Assembly (NCBI RefSeq): GCF_041107455.1 | Contig: NZ_JBGBPY010000001.1 | Location: 248,001-312,000 of the forward strand | Length of the DNA: 64,000 nt | Source: Rhodanobacter humi | Lineage (GTDB): Bacteria; Pseudomonadota; Gammaproteobacteria; Xanthomonadales; Rhodanobacteraceae | Direction of reading: 5' to 3' | Shown here: piece after piece, positions 57,421-64,000 of the stretch | How the letters are laid out: every line of letters begins with the position of its first letter | How positions within the stretch are numbered: the first letter of the stretch is position 1 | Position numbers and translations under genes: made by a program | Notes under the pieces: generated by a model | What the model saw: the letters and a program-made list of their open reading frames with translations, nothing else | Told to the model about the DNA's origin: nothing | Database searches by the model: none

Positions 57421-59079
57421 TCAATTGCCCAAGGGTTTCACCGACTGCGGCACCACGCGGGCGCCGAAGTCGCGTTTCATGGATTGCACGAAGGGATCGT
57501 CCTCGATCGACTGCTCGGCGGCCGCCTGCGCCGTGTTGCGCGCCTGCGTGGCGCGCGCGGCCGGCGTGGCGGCGGCCGCCGTCTTGTCGATGTCGACGAA
57601 GCGCAGCTTGATGCGCTCGCCCAGCGCCTGGCTGATGCGCTCCTCCATCTGGCTGACCATCGGCTCCACCGCCATGCCCATGTGCGCCGGCTGCAGCGCC
57701 AGCACCAGGGTGTTGCCGTCGCGTTCGCGCAGCACCGCGTTCTGCGCCAGCACGCTGAACGGGCCGCGCAGGCCGGCTTGTTCGATCAGGCTTTCCCAGT
57801 GCGGCAGGCCACCGCTGTCGCGCACCGGCGCAACCGGAGCGGATTCGCGCACGGCCGGCGCCGCGGCAGGAGCCGGCGGCGTGGCCCGATATGCCGGAGC
57901 CGGCGGCGCGACCGGTGCGGTACTGCGCGCGGGCGTCGCCGCGGGCCGCGGGGCCGGCGCCGCACGCTCCGCCGCCGGACGCGAAGCCTCGTCACCGGGG
58001 CGGAACGCCAGCATGCGCAGCAGCGCCATCTCAAAGCCGGTGCGCGCATCGGGCGCCAGCGCGAGGTCGCGGCGGCCGCCGATCGCGATCTGGTAGTAGA
58101 GCTGCACGTCCTCCGGTGCGATGCGCGCGGCCAGCGCGTGCAGCGCCTCGCCATCGGCGCCTCCCTCGTCGAGCCGGTAACCGGGGATCAGCTGGATCAG
58201 CTGCAGCCGGTGCAGCACGCCGGCGAGGTCGTCCAGCACGCCGCCGAAATCCGGCGAGTACGAGGCGATCTGCGCGCACTCGGCGAGCAGGCGCGTGCCG
58301 TCGCCGTCAGCCAACGCATCCAGCACGCCCAGTACCTGGCCGCGCGCCACGCTGCCCAGCATGGTGCGCACGTCGTCGGCCTTGAGCGCGCCGCCGCCGT
58401 AGGCGATCGCCTGGTCGAGCAGCGACAGGCCGTCGCGCAGCGAACCGTCGGCGCCACGCGCCAGTTCCTCGATCGCGGCGTCCTCGTAGGCGATGTTCTC
58501 GGCGCCGAGGATGTGCCGCATCTGGCCGGCGATCTGCTCGGGCAGCAGGCGCTTGAGGTTGAACTTCAGGCAGCGCGACAGCACCGTCACCGGCAGCTTC
58601 TGCGGGTCGGTGGTGGCGAGCAGGAACTTCACGTGCGGCGGCGGCTCCTCCAGCGTCTTCAACAGCGCGTTGAAGGCGGGCTTGGAGAGCATGTGCACCT
58701 CGTCCACGAGGTACACCTTGAAGCGGCCGCGCGACGGTGCGTACTGCGCGTTCTCGATCACCTCGCGCACGTCGTCCACGCCGGTGTTGCTGGCCGCGTC
58801 GATCTCCAGCAGATCCACGAAGCGGCCTTCGTCCACCGCCGTGCAGACCGCGCACTCGCCGCAGGGGTCGGCCGACTCGCCGCGTTCGCAGTTCAGCGAC
58901 TTGGCGAAGATGCGCGCGATGGTGGTCTTGCCCACACCGCGCGTGCCGGTGAACAGGTAGGCGTGGTGCATGCGCCCGGTGTCCAGCGCGTTGGTGAGCG
59001 CGCGCACCACGTGCTCCTGCCCCACCAGTTCGGCGAACTTGCGCGGGCGCCATTTGCGGGCGAGAACCTGATAGGACAT
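57421..59079 (-). CDS. dnaX: DNA polymerase III subunits tau (gamma)
   Basis: Clamp-loader ATPase. The 552 residues contain Walker A TGTRGVGKTTIAR (about 44-56), a zinc module CERG...CGECAVC (about 64-82), the switch DAASNTGVDDVREVI (about 95) and SRCLKFNLKRL (about 170). A Pro/Ala linker (about 370-425) leads to the tau-specific C-terminal domain. I see no A-rich slippery heptamer or nearby hairpin at the linker, so a programmed gamma product as in E. coli is not supported. ATG 59079. Confidence 0.98.
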   Translation of the reverse strand: MSYQVLARKWRPRKFAELVGQEHVVRALTNALDTGRMHHAYLFTGTRGVGKTTIARIFAKSLNCERGESADPCGECAVCTAVDEGRFVDLLEIDAASNTGVDDVREVIENAQYAPSRGRFKVYLVDEVHMLSKPAFNALLKTLEEPPPHVKFLLATTDPQKLPVTVLSRCLKFNLKRLLPEQIAGQMRHILGAENIAYEDAAIEELARGADGSLRDGLSLLDQAIAYGGGALKADDVRTMLGSVARGQVLGVLDALADGDGTRLLAECAQIASYSPDFGGVLDDLAGVLHRLQLIQLIPGYRLDEGGADGEALHALAARIAPEDVQLYYQIAIGGRRDLALAPDARTGFEMALLRMLAFRPGDEASRPAAERAAPAPRPAATPARSTAPVAPPAPAYRATPPAPAAAPAVRESAPVAPVRDSGGLPHWESLIEQAGLRGPFSVLAQNAVLRERDGNTLVLALQPAHMGMAVEPMVSQMEERISQALGERIKLRFVDIDKTAAAATPAARATQARNTAQAAAEQSIEDDPFVQSMKRDFGARVVPQSVKPLGN

Positions 59080-59131
59080 GCCTGACTACCTTGGGGCGAA
59101 CCCCGATTGTGCCAAGGCGAAGCCGGTTTCG

Positions 59132-59154
59132 GTAGGAGCGGCTTCAGCCGCGAC
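59132..59154. repeat. Single REP-like element (GTAGGAGCGGCTTCAGCCGC)
   Basis: GTAGGAGCGGCTTCAGCCGC followed by GAC, between dnaX and the 4.5S RNA gene. It is one arm of the 22-bp inverted pair at 62061-62114. This REP family is widespread in Pseudomonas and xanthomonads and is moved by RAYT transposases; no RAYT gene lies in the window. Confidence 0.8.
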
Positions 59155-59180
59155 CGGCATGATCCGCCCGAAATGGCGGC

Positions 59181-59284
59181 GGCCCCGCCAGCCACACCCC
59201 GGCACCCGAATCATCCACTACCGTTGCTTCCTTCCGGACCTGGCGGGGTTTGCGGACTATCGTCGCGGGGGGACCGACGGGGCC
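59181..59284 (-). ncRNA. ffs: 4.5S RNA (signal recognition particle RNA)
   Basis: About 104 bases on the minus strand folding into one long hairpin. The ends pair (GGCCCCGTC with the GGGGCC 3' end) and the Ffh-binding domain is intact: CCAGGTCCGGAAGGAAGCA followed by GGGTGCCGGGGTGTGGC. It lies between tRNA-Ser and dnaX, as in related genomes. The exact ends are judged from pairing only. Confidence 0.93.
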
Positions 59285-59329
59285 ACCATAACGTCGCACG
59301 GTTTGTCGCCGTGGCTCACTTCAAGTAAC

Positions 59330-59422
59330 TGGCGGAGAGGGCGGGATTCGAACCCGCGATACGGGGATAAGCCGTATACACACTTTCCAGGCGTGCTCCT
59401 TCAACCACTCGGACACCTCTCC
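59330..59422 (-). tRNA. tRNA-Ser (GGA)
   Basis: A 93-base class II tRNA with encoded CCA. The acceptor is GGAGAGG / CCTCTCC, the anticodon loop CTGGAAA gives GGA (serine UCC/UCU), and a long variable arm (TACGGCTTATCCCCGTA) is present. The T arm is GCGGGTTCGAATCCCGC. It lies 45 bases upstream of the 4.5S RNA gene. Confidence 0.96.
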
Positions 59423-59465
59423 ACACGCTTCCACCGGCATCGATTCGCCCGGGTGAAGACGCGAA

Positions 59466-59494
59466 AGGATACCGGTCGGCAACGTTACTGACAA
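59466..59494 (-). promoter_or_regulatory. Candidate tRNA-Ser promoter
   Basis: Minus strand: -35 TTGTCA (59489-59494), 17-base spacer, -10 TATCCT (59466-59471). The start would be about 37 bases before the tRNA 5' end. Confidence 0.6.
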
Positions 59495-59497
59495 GGC

Positions 59498-60259
59498 TCA
59501 ACCGGCGTCGGCATGGGGCGGCAGCGGCGCGCCAAGCGCGACGAGCTGCCCGCTCGCGGCGACCCGATAACCGCGTGCCGCCAACGCGGCGCCGTCGTCG
59601 GCGCTGCCGTAGTGGTACAGCAACAGGTGCTTGCGCAGCGCCGCGTCGTATTCGCGCTCGATGTCGTCGATGCCGGTGTGCGAAGGGTTGCCGACCAGGC
59701 CACAGTCGTGGGCCACCAGTTCGCCGCCGCCGGCATGCCGGGCCAGCGCCTCGGGGATCGGCCGGGTGTCGCCGGTGTAGACGAAGCTGCCGGGCAGCGC
59801 GAGGCCGAACGAGGTGTTCGGGCGATGATGGCGGGTGGCGAACACGTCGAACCACAGGCCGTCCAGCCAGAAGCCGCGCGTGCACGGCACCAGCCGGAAC
59901 GCCTCCCAGAAGTTCACTCCGCCCTCGGCCAGCGCGCCGGGGTAATCGGCCACGCGCGTCTGCAGCCAGGGAATCAGCGCGGCATGCGCGAACAGCCGCG
60001 TGGTGCCGCGCAGGTGTTCGTCGAACCACAGCTTGAAGAACAGGCCTTCCAGCCCCGCCACATGGTCCATGTGGGTGTGGGTGACGTAGAGCGCGGGTGG
60101 CAGCGCGCCATAGGCGTCGAGGTAGCGGCTGAGCGTGTCCGGGCCGCAATCGATCAGCAGCACCGGCACGCCGGCACGCTCCAGCACCGCGGCCGAGGAG
60201 CCCAGTTCGCCGGCTGCATGCGCCGCGCCGGTGCCGAGGAAATGCAGGTGCCAGTTCAT
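59498..60259 (-). CDS. Metallo-beta-lactamase-fold hydrolase
   Basis: A 253-residue MBL-fold protein. Metal motif one is THTHMDHVAG (about 60-69, HxHxDH); later ligands fit VYTGDTRPIPE (about 162) and AHDCGL (about 182), with a final His in LLYHYGS. The start MNWHLHFLGTGAAHA resembles tRNase Z- and PqqB-like members that act on phosphodiesters, and it lacks a signal peptide. The precise substrate is unknown. ATG 60259 overlaps the Kdo-kinase stop (ATGA), suggesting a shared envelope-related job. Confidence 0.88.
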   Translation of the reverse strand: MNWHLHFLGTGAAHAAGELGSSAAVLERAGVPVLLIDCGPDTLSRYLDAYGALPPALYVTHTHMDHVAGLEGLFFKLWFDEHLRGTTRLFAHAALIPWLQTRVADYPGALAEGGVNFWEAFRLVPCTRGFWLDGLWFDVFATRHHRPNTSFGLALPGSFVYTGDTRPIPEALARHAGGGELVAHDCGLVGNPSHTGIDDIEREYDAALRKHLLLYHYGSADDGAALAARGYRVAASGQLVALGAPLPPHADAG

Positions 60260-60981
60260 GCGCCGAAGGTAGCCTCGTAGGCGTCGAGGAGAGGTGTCCA
60301 GACGGTGTTGCGAAACGCTTCCTCGCCCTGGGCTGCAGCGCCCAGCTTGAGCAGTGAGCGATGCAGTCGTTCGAGATTGGCCAGTCGCCAGTTCTCGGCC
60401 GGTACGCGCAGGCGACCGCGATCGAAATCGATCAGATGCAGCGCCGAAGACGTCACCAGCACGTTGTGCGCATTGAGGTCGGCATGCCAGATGCCGGCGC
60501 GATGGAAACGCGCCACCAGCGCGCCGGTCTCACGCGCCAGTTCCGCATCCAGCTTGCCGGCAGCGAGGCATTCGGCCAGCGTCCGTGCGTCCGCGATGCG
60601 CCGGGTGACCAGGTCGGCGCGATAGAACAAGCCATGCCGGCGGTAACGCGCAGCCACCGGCGCCGGACCGGGCAGGCCCAGTCGCGCGATCTCGGCCAGC
60701 AGGCGGAATTCGGCGAAGCAGCGCGTGACGTCCGCGCCACGCCACAGGTAGCGGTCGCCCATCAGCGCAGCCACCATGCCGCCGCGGCGGTAATGCCGCA
60801 GCACGCATTCGCCGGCCGGCGTGGCAATCACGGAGACGCCGCCGCGCCCGCCCGCCTGCGAGCGCAATGCGCCCTGCTCGCGCCAGTGTTCCGGCACGAA
60901 CCAGTCGGCGTCGACTTGTGGCGAGGCCTCGGCGTCGAACAGAATCGCGCCTTCGGCGTCTTCGCGCAGTTGCTCTTGCAT
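60256..60981 (-). CDS. kdkA: 3-deoxy-D-manno-octulosonic acid (Kdo) kinase
   Basis: Phosphorylates the Kdo residue of lipid A in the inner LPS core, a trait of xanthomonads and Haemophilus-type core. The 241-residue small kinase has GGRGGVSVIATPAGECVLRH (about 44-63), RYLWRGADVTRCFAEFRLL (about 78-96) and the catalytic HADLNAHNVLV (about 170-180) with IDFDRGRL downstream. ATG 60981. The gene is divergent from a heptosyltransferase across 39 bases, supporting a role in the LPS core. Confidence 0.9.
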   Translation of the reverse strand: MQEQLREDAEGAILFDAEASPQVDADWFVPEHWREQGALRSQAGGRGGVSVIATPAGECVLRHYRRGGMVAALMGDRYLWRGADVTRCFAEFRLLAEIARLGLPGPAPVAARYRRHGLFYRADLVTRRIADARTLAECLAAGKLDAELARETGALVARFHRAGIWHADLNAHNVLVTSSALHLIDFDRGRLRVPAENWRLANLERLHRSLLKLGAAAQGEEAFRNTVWTPLLDAYEATFGA

Positions 60982-61020
60982 CGGTGCGGGTGCGCCTCGG
61001 TCAGCTTCCGGCGATTCTAC

Positions 61021-62064
61021 ATGTCCCCTCCCGATTCCATCTGCCTGCTGCGCACCTCCGCCATCGGCGACGTCACCCACGTGGTGCCGCTGGTGCGCAC
61101 GCTGCAGGCGGCATGGCCGCAGGCGCGGCTGACCTGGATCGTGGGCAAGCTCGAACGCAGGCTGGTGGGCGACCTGCCGGGCGTGGACTTCGTCACCTTC
61201 GACAAGGCGGCGGGCTGGACCGGCATGCGCGAAGTCTGGACGGCGCTGCGCGGCCAGGGCTTCGAGGCGCTGCTGCAGATGCAGGTGGCGTTGCGCTCCA
61301 ACCTGCTGAGCCTGGGCATCAAGGCGGATCGGCGCATCGGCTACGACGCGGCACGGGCGAAAGACCTGCACGGCCTCGTCGTCAACGAACGCATTCCCGC
61401 GCGCACGGGTGAGCACGTGCTGGTCGCGATCGGCAGCTTCTGCGAGCCGCTGGGACTGAAGCAGACCGAGGTGCGCTGGGATATCCCCATTCCCGACGAG
61501 GCGCAGGCCTGGGCCGCGGAGCAGTTGCCGGGCGACACGCCCACCCTGCTGGTGAGCCCCACGTCCAGCCATGCGCTGCGCAACTGGCGGCCGGAGCGCT
61601 ACGCGGCGGTGATGAACCACGCCGCCGCGCGCGGCTGGCGGGTGGCGCTGGTGGGCGGTCCTTCTCCGGATGAGCGCGCGATGGCGGACGCGGTGCTTGC
61701 GCACTGCAAGCACGCGCCACTCGACCTCACCGGCAAGGACACGCTGAAGAAGTTGCTGGCCCTGCTGTCACGCGCACACCTGCTGCTGACGCCGGATTCC
61801 GGCCCCATGCACATGGCGAATGCGGTGGGCACGAAGGTGCTGGGTCTGCATGCAGCGAGCAATCCGAACCGCTCCGGCCCCTACTCCGACCGTCGCTGGT
61901 GCGTGGATAAGTACGACGCGGCCGCACACAAGTACTTCGGCAAACCAGCGGACGAACTGGCCTGGGGCACGAAGATCGAGAAGCCGGGCGTGATGGATTT
62001 GATCGGCGTCGACGACGTGGTCGAGCGTTTCGAGGCTGCCGCACACGAAATCGGGTTCCCGTAG
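61021..62064 (+). CDS. Heptosyltransferase-family (GT9) LPS glycosyltransferase
   Basis: A 347-residue glycosyltransferase family 9 protein, probably adding heptose to Kdo in the LPS inner core at the membrane surface. The N-terminal domain begins CLLRTSAIGDVTHVVPLVRT (about 8-27); the sugar-nucleotide domain has LVSPTSSHALRNWRPERYA (about 180) and LLTPDSGPMHMANAVGTKVLGL (about 258), the ADP-heptose signature. Which heptose it adds (I or II) cannot be told. The stop TAG lies inside the REP-like repeat that follows. Confidence 0.92.
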   Translation: MSPPDSICLLRTSAIGDVTHVVPLVRTLQAAWPQARLTWIVGKLERRLVGDLPGVDFVTFDKAAGWTGMREVWTALRGQGFEALLQMQVALRSNLLSLGIKADRRIGYDAARAKDLHGLVVNERIPARTGEHVLVAIGSFCEPLGLKQTEVRWDIPIPDEAQAWAAEQLPGDTPTLLVSPTSSHALRNWRPERYAAVMNHAAARGWRVALVGGPSPDERAMADAVLAHCKHAPLDLTGKDTLKKLLALLSRAHLLLTPDSGPMHMANAVGTKVLGLHAASNPNRSGPYSDRRWCVDKYDAAAHKYFGKPADELAWGTKIEKPGVMDLIGVDDVVERFEAAAHEIGFP

Positions 62065-62114
62065 GAGCGGCTTCAGCCGCGACTGTTCGGAATCGCGGCT
62101 GAAGCCGCTCCTAC
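62061..62114. repeat. REP-like inverted pair (22-bp arms)
   Basis: Arms 62061-62082 (GTAGGAGCGGCTTCAGCCGC then GA) and 62093-62114 are perfect reverse complements around a 10-base loop. It lies between convergent genes and supplies the stop codon of the heptosyltransferase, so it may act as terminator for both. Confidence 0.88.
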
Positions 62115-62127
62115 GGCGCGCTACCGA

Positions 62128-62526
62128 TCATTTCGCGCGGTAATCCTGGTAGGACTTTTCCTCGACCAATTGCGAGCCCAGCTTGAGGTTGATCTCGCGC
62201 TTCACCGCGGCACGCTCGTCGTTCCTGAAATACACCGAGCGTGCCAGTTCGATGAAGCCGGCGTCGAAAGCCTGCGCCTTTTCCTTGAGACGGATCTCGT
62301 CCTCGATCTCCCACAGCGCCTCGTTCACCGCGAGCAGGCGTGCACGCTCGTCGCGGATGTCGGTGTGCGAAGCGGGGTGCGCGGCCCAGGTCGCGTTGAG
62401 CATTTCCAGCTCGGTGCGCACGTTGGCCAATTTCGCCGGATCGACGATGCGCCGCGACTTGATTTCGAGGATGGTGATCTTGTCGATCAGCTCGCCGTAG
62501 GACACCGGGGTCTGGATCAGGCTCAT
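62128..62526 (-). CDS. DUF6165-like protein
   Basis: A 132-residue soluble, helical, charged protein that resembles DUF6165 members found beside LPS glycosyltransferase genes. It contains TPVSYGELIDKITILEIKSR near the start, VNEALWEIEDEIRLKE and FDAGFIELARSVYFRNDERA, and lacks signal peptide and membrane helix. Function unknown. ATG 62526 is chosen over an earlier in-frame start at 62538. It follows the ammonia-lyase gene by 15 bases and so is probably co-transcribed. Confidence 0.8.
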   Translation of the reverse strand: MSLIQTPVSYGELIDKITILEIKSRRIVDPAKLANVRTELEMLNATWAAHPASHTDIRDERARLLAVNEALWEIEDEIRLKEKAQAFDAGFIELARSVYFRNDERAAVKREINLKLGSQLVEEKSYQDYRAK

Positions 62527-62541
62527 GGACAACTCCAAGGT

Positions 62542-64000
62542 TCAGGCCGCATGCGCGGGATGGAAGGCGCCCTGCCGCAGCAGTTCGCAGACGGTACGCA
62601 CGTCGCCGTCCAGCGCGCGGTCGCGGTGCAGGAAATCGATGTGCCGGCGCAGCGTGAGGTGGGCCTTGCGCACGTCGGCACCGGCGTGGAAATCGCTGGT
62701 GCCCGACAGCGCCTCGGCCAGCTGGCGCACCTCGGCGACGAACTGTTCGTGGTGCGGCTGGCCCTCGTGCGGCGCGTTGGCCACCTTCGCCGCCAGCGCC
62801 TGCCAGCCACCACGCTGGGCGAGGCGGCGCGCGGCGTTGAGCATCTCCTGGCGGTAGTCCAGCGCCTGCGCCGCGGTGTACAGCTCCAGCGCAATCACGT
62901 GGCCGAGGTCTTCCATCATTTCCATCACATGGCGCGCCTCGTTGGCACCCATCGAGACGTGGTCCTCGGCGTTCGCGCTGGTCGGCACCGAATACACGCT
63001 GGCCGGATGCGCGCGGGTGGCGAGATCGTTGACCAGCGCCGCCGCGGTGTACTGCACGATCATGAAGCCGGAATCGGTGCCGTCCTCGTTGCCGGTCAGG
63101 AACGCCGGCAAGCCGTCATTCGTCGCCGGGTCGACCAGCTTGTTCAAGCGCCGCTCGCTGATCGAGGCCAGCACCGGGATCGCCGCCTTCACGTAACTCA
63201 TCGCCAGCGCCAGCGGCATGCCGTGGAAGTGGCCGGCGGAGATCACCTGCTCCTCGATGAACTGTGCGCCTTCCGCATCGGGGAAGATCAGCGGGTTGTC
63301 GGTGACCGCGTTCAACTCGATGTCGAACACGCGGCAGGCCTGTGCCCAGGCATCGCGCACCGCGCCGTGCACCTGTGGCATGCAGCGCAGGCTGTAGGCG
63401 TCCTGCGGCTGGTGCTTCTTGCCACCCTTGAACGGCAGGAAGCGCGCATAGAACGCCTCGCGGCCGTGGCGCTGGTTGGCCGGCACCCAGTTCCAGCCGA
63501 TGTCGAAGCTGAGCGCCTGGTCGTCGGCTTCGCTCCACGCCTCGGCCGCCCACGGCCGGAAGTGCGGCACCAGGTGATAGGGGATATCGACCAGGGTGGA
63601 ACCCTGCAACAACTCGCGTACATGCGCGGCCACCGCCGTCTGGCCGGGATGCGGACGCAGGGCGTGGACTTCCGGTCGCAAGGCGCCGCTGCGGCCCGCG
63701 AAGGCATCCAGCGTCATCGCCGCTGCAAGATCGGCGGCGTCGAGCAGGCGTTCCAGGTCGTGCAAGGCCAACGTGCCGGTGGCCAGCATCTGCGCGGTGC
63801 CGTTGTTGAGTGCGAGGCCTTCCTTGAACGACAGCCGCACCGGCGTGAGGCCGGCGCGCTTGAGCGCCTCGTCGCCGGGCAGGCGCTCGCCACCAAGGAA
63901 CGCCTCGCCACCGCCCAGCAGCACGATGGCCAGGTGCGAAAGCGGCGCGAGGTCGCCGCTGGCGCCTACCGAGCCCTTCTCCGGCACCACCGGCACCACG
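62542..64000 (-). CDS. Histidine/phenylalanine ammonia-lyase family protein (5' end outside window)
   Basis: MIO-dependent aromatic amino-acid lyase or mutase; 485 residues are visible, beginning near the cofactor loop. The Ala-Ser-Gly that forms MIO is in GSVGASGDLAPLSHL. The later motifs NGTAQMLA, QDAYSLRCMPQVHGA, NAVTDNPLIFPD, AGHFHGMPLALA and SVYSVPTSANAEDHVSMGA are all present. Before QDAYSLRC there is an insert of roughly 45 residues (HFRPWAAEAW...GGKKHQP) that ordinary HutH lacks. No hutU, hutI or hutG is near; the adjacent genes are LPS-related. Substrate may be histidine, phenylalanine or tyrosine. Confidence 0.88.
   Translation of the reverse strand, partial: VVPVVPEKGSVGASGDLAPLSHLAIVLLGGGEAFLGGERLPGDEALKRAGLTPVRLSFKEGLALNNGTAQMLATGTLALHDLERLLDAADLAAAMTLDAFAGRSGALRPEVHALRPHPGQTAVAAHVRELLQGSTLVDIPYHLVPHFRPWAAEAWSEADDQALSFDIGWNWVPANQRHGREAFYARFLPFKGGKKHQPQDAYSLRCMPQVHGAVRDAWAQACRVFDIELNAVTDNPLIFPDAEGAQFIEEQVISAGHFHGMPLALAMSYVKAAIPVLASISERRLNKLVDPATNDGLPAFLTGNEDGTDSGFMIVQYTAAALVNDLATRAHPASVYSVPTSANAEDHVSMGANEARHVMEMMEDLGHVIALELYTAAQALDYRQEMLNAARRLAQRGGWQALAAKVANAPHEGQPHHEQFVAEVRQLAEALSGTSDFHAGADVRKAHLTLRRHIDFLHRDRALDGDVRTVCELLRQGAFHPAHAA

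Noticed and set aside
57860-57990. Programmed -1 frameshift in dnaX producing the gamma subunit
   Set aside because: The linker is Pro/Ala-coding GC-rich sequence without an A-AAA-AAG-like slippery site or a following stop in the -1 frame that I could support.
59316-60149. Minus-strand frame ending in [20 protein letters not shown]
   Set aside because: The tail is the translated tRNA-Ser gene and the remainder is a wrong-frame reading of the metallo-hydrolase gene.

Overview
The window reads as an intact, GC-rich chromosomal segment of a xanthomonad-type gammaproteobacterium, most likely family Rhodanobacteraceae (Rhodanobacter/Dyella/Luteibacter/Frateuria neighbourhood). This placement is inferred from protein style and from gene orders that match Xanthomonas relatives: mtnA next to gyrA, a class III phaEC pair, tRNA-fMet-rimP-nusA-infB-rbfA-truB-rpsO-pnp, a 14-gene nuo operon, yceD-rpmF-fabH-fabD-fabG-acpP-fabF-pabB-pabC-mltG-tmk-holB-pilZ, and tRNA-Ser-ffs-dnaX-ybaB-recR. 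No genome comparison could be run. Nearly every gene lies on the minus strand. The exceptions are a plus-strand block at 49878-55491 and one heptosyltransferase at 61021-62064.

Layout from left to right (minus-strand transcription runs right to left). 1-4423: a cell-surface signalling and uptake unit of VirK/YbjX-like protein, FecI-type sigma factor, FecR-type anti-sigma factor and a TonB-dependent transducer that runs off the left edge; the first three genes overlap at their ends. 4524-12937: gyrA with a strong terminator, mtnA, a PspC-domain peptide, the PHA synthase pair phaC/phaE, and pnp. 13073-20561: rpsO, truB, rbfA, infB, nusA, rimP and the initiator tRNA, with hairpin repeats in several gaps. 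20596-35233: nuoN to nuoA (complex I, all 14 subunits, nuoC and nuoD separate), with an extended -10 promoter candidate upstream.

35490-49742: the fatty-acid, folate and replication cluster. Two parts of it are unusual. A PIG-L-like deacetylase with an apparent frameshift sits between holB and pilZ. A five-gene cassette (ArsR regulator, AHSA1/SRPBCC protein, a small Cys-containing peptide, a DHFR-like reductase, a DUF899 protein) with its own palindromic operator sits between fabD and fabG. 49878-55491 (plus): small membrane protein, maf, MoxR ATPase, DUF58 protein, TgpA-type transglutaminase, then a Slp-type lipoprotein. 55553-59422: HIT protein, GNAT, recR, ybaB, dnaX, 4.5S RNA and tRNA-Ser(GGA). 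59498-64000: a metallo-beta-lactamase-fold hydrolase coupled to a Kdo kinase, a divergent heptosyltransferase, a DUF6165-like protein, and the 3' part of a histidine/phenylalanine ammonia-lyase family gene cut by the right edge.

The window is mostly core metabolism and information processing. I found no CRISPR array, prophage, transposase or clear defence system. The least ordinary material is between and around the genes: a two-hairpin repeat in opposite orientations inside the nusA/pnp cluster, a 17-bp perfect hairpin just before rpsO, tandem intrinsic terminators between tRNA-fMet and rimP, an initiator tRNA with a U1-U72 mismatch, dRS3-like and REP-like palindromes, a probable leaderless yceD transcript, and the inserted regulator cassette. 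No gene-free stretch exceeds about 260 bases.
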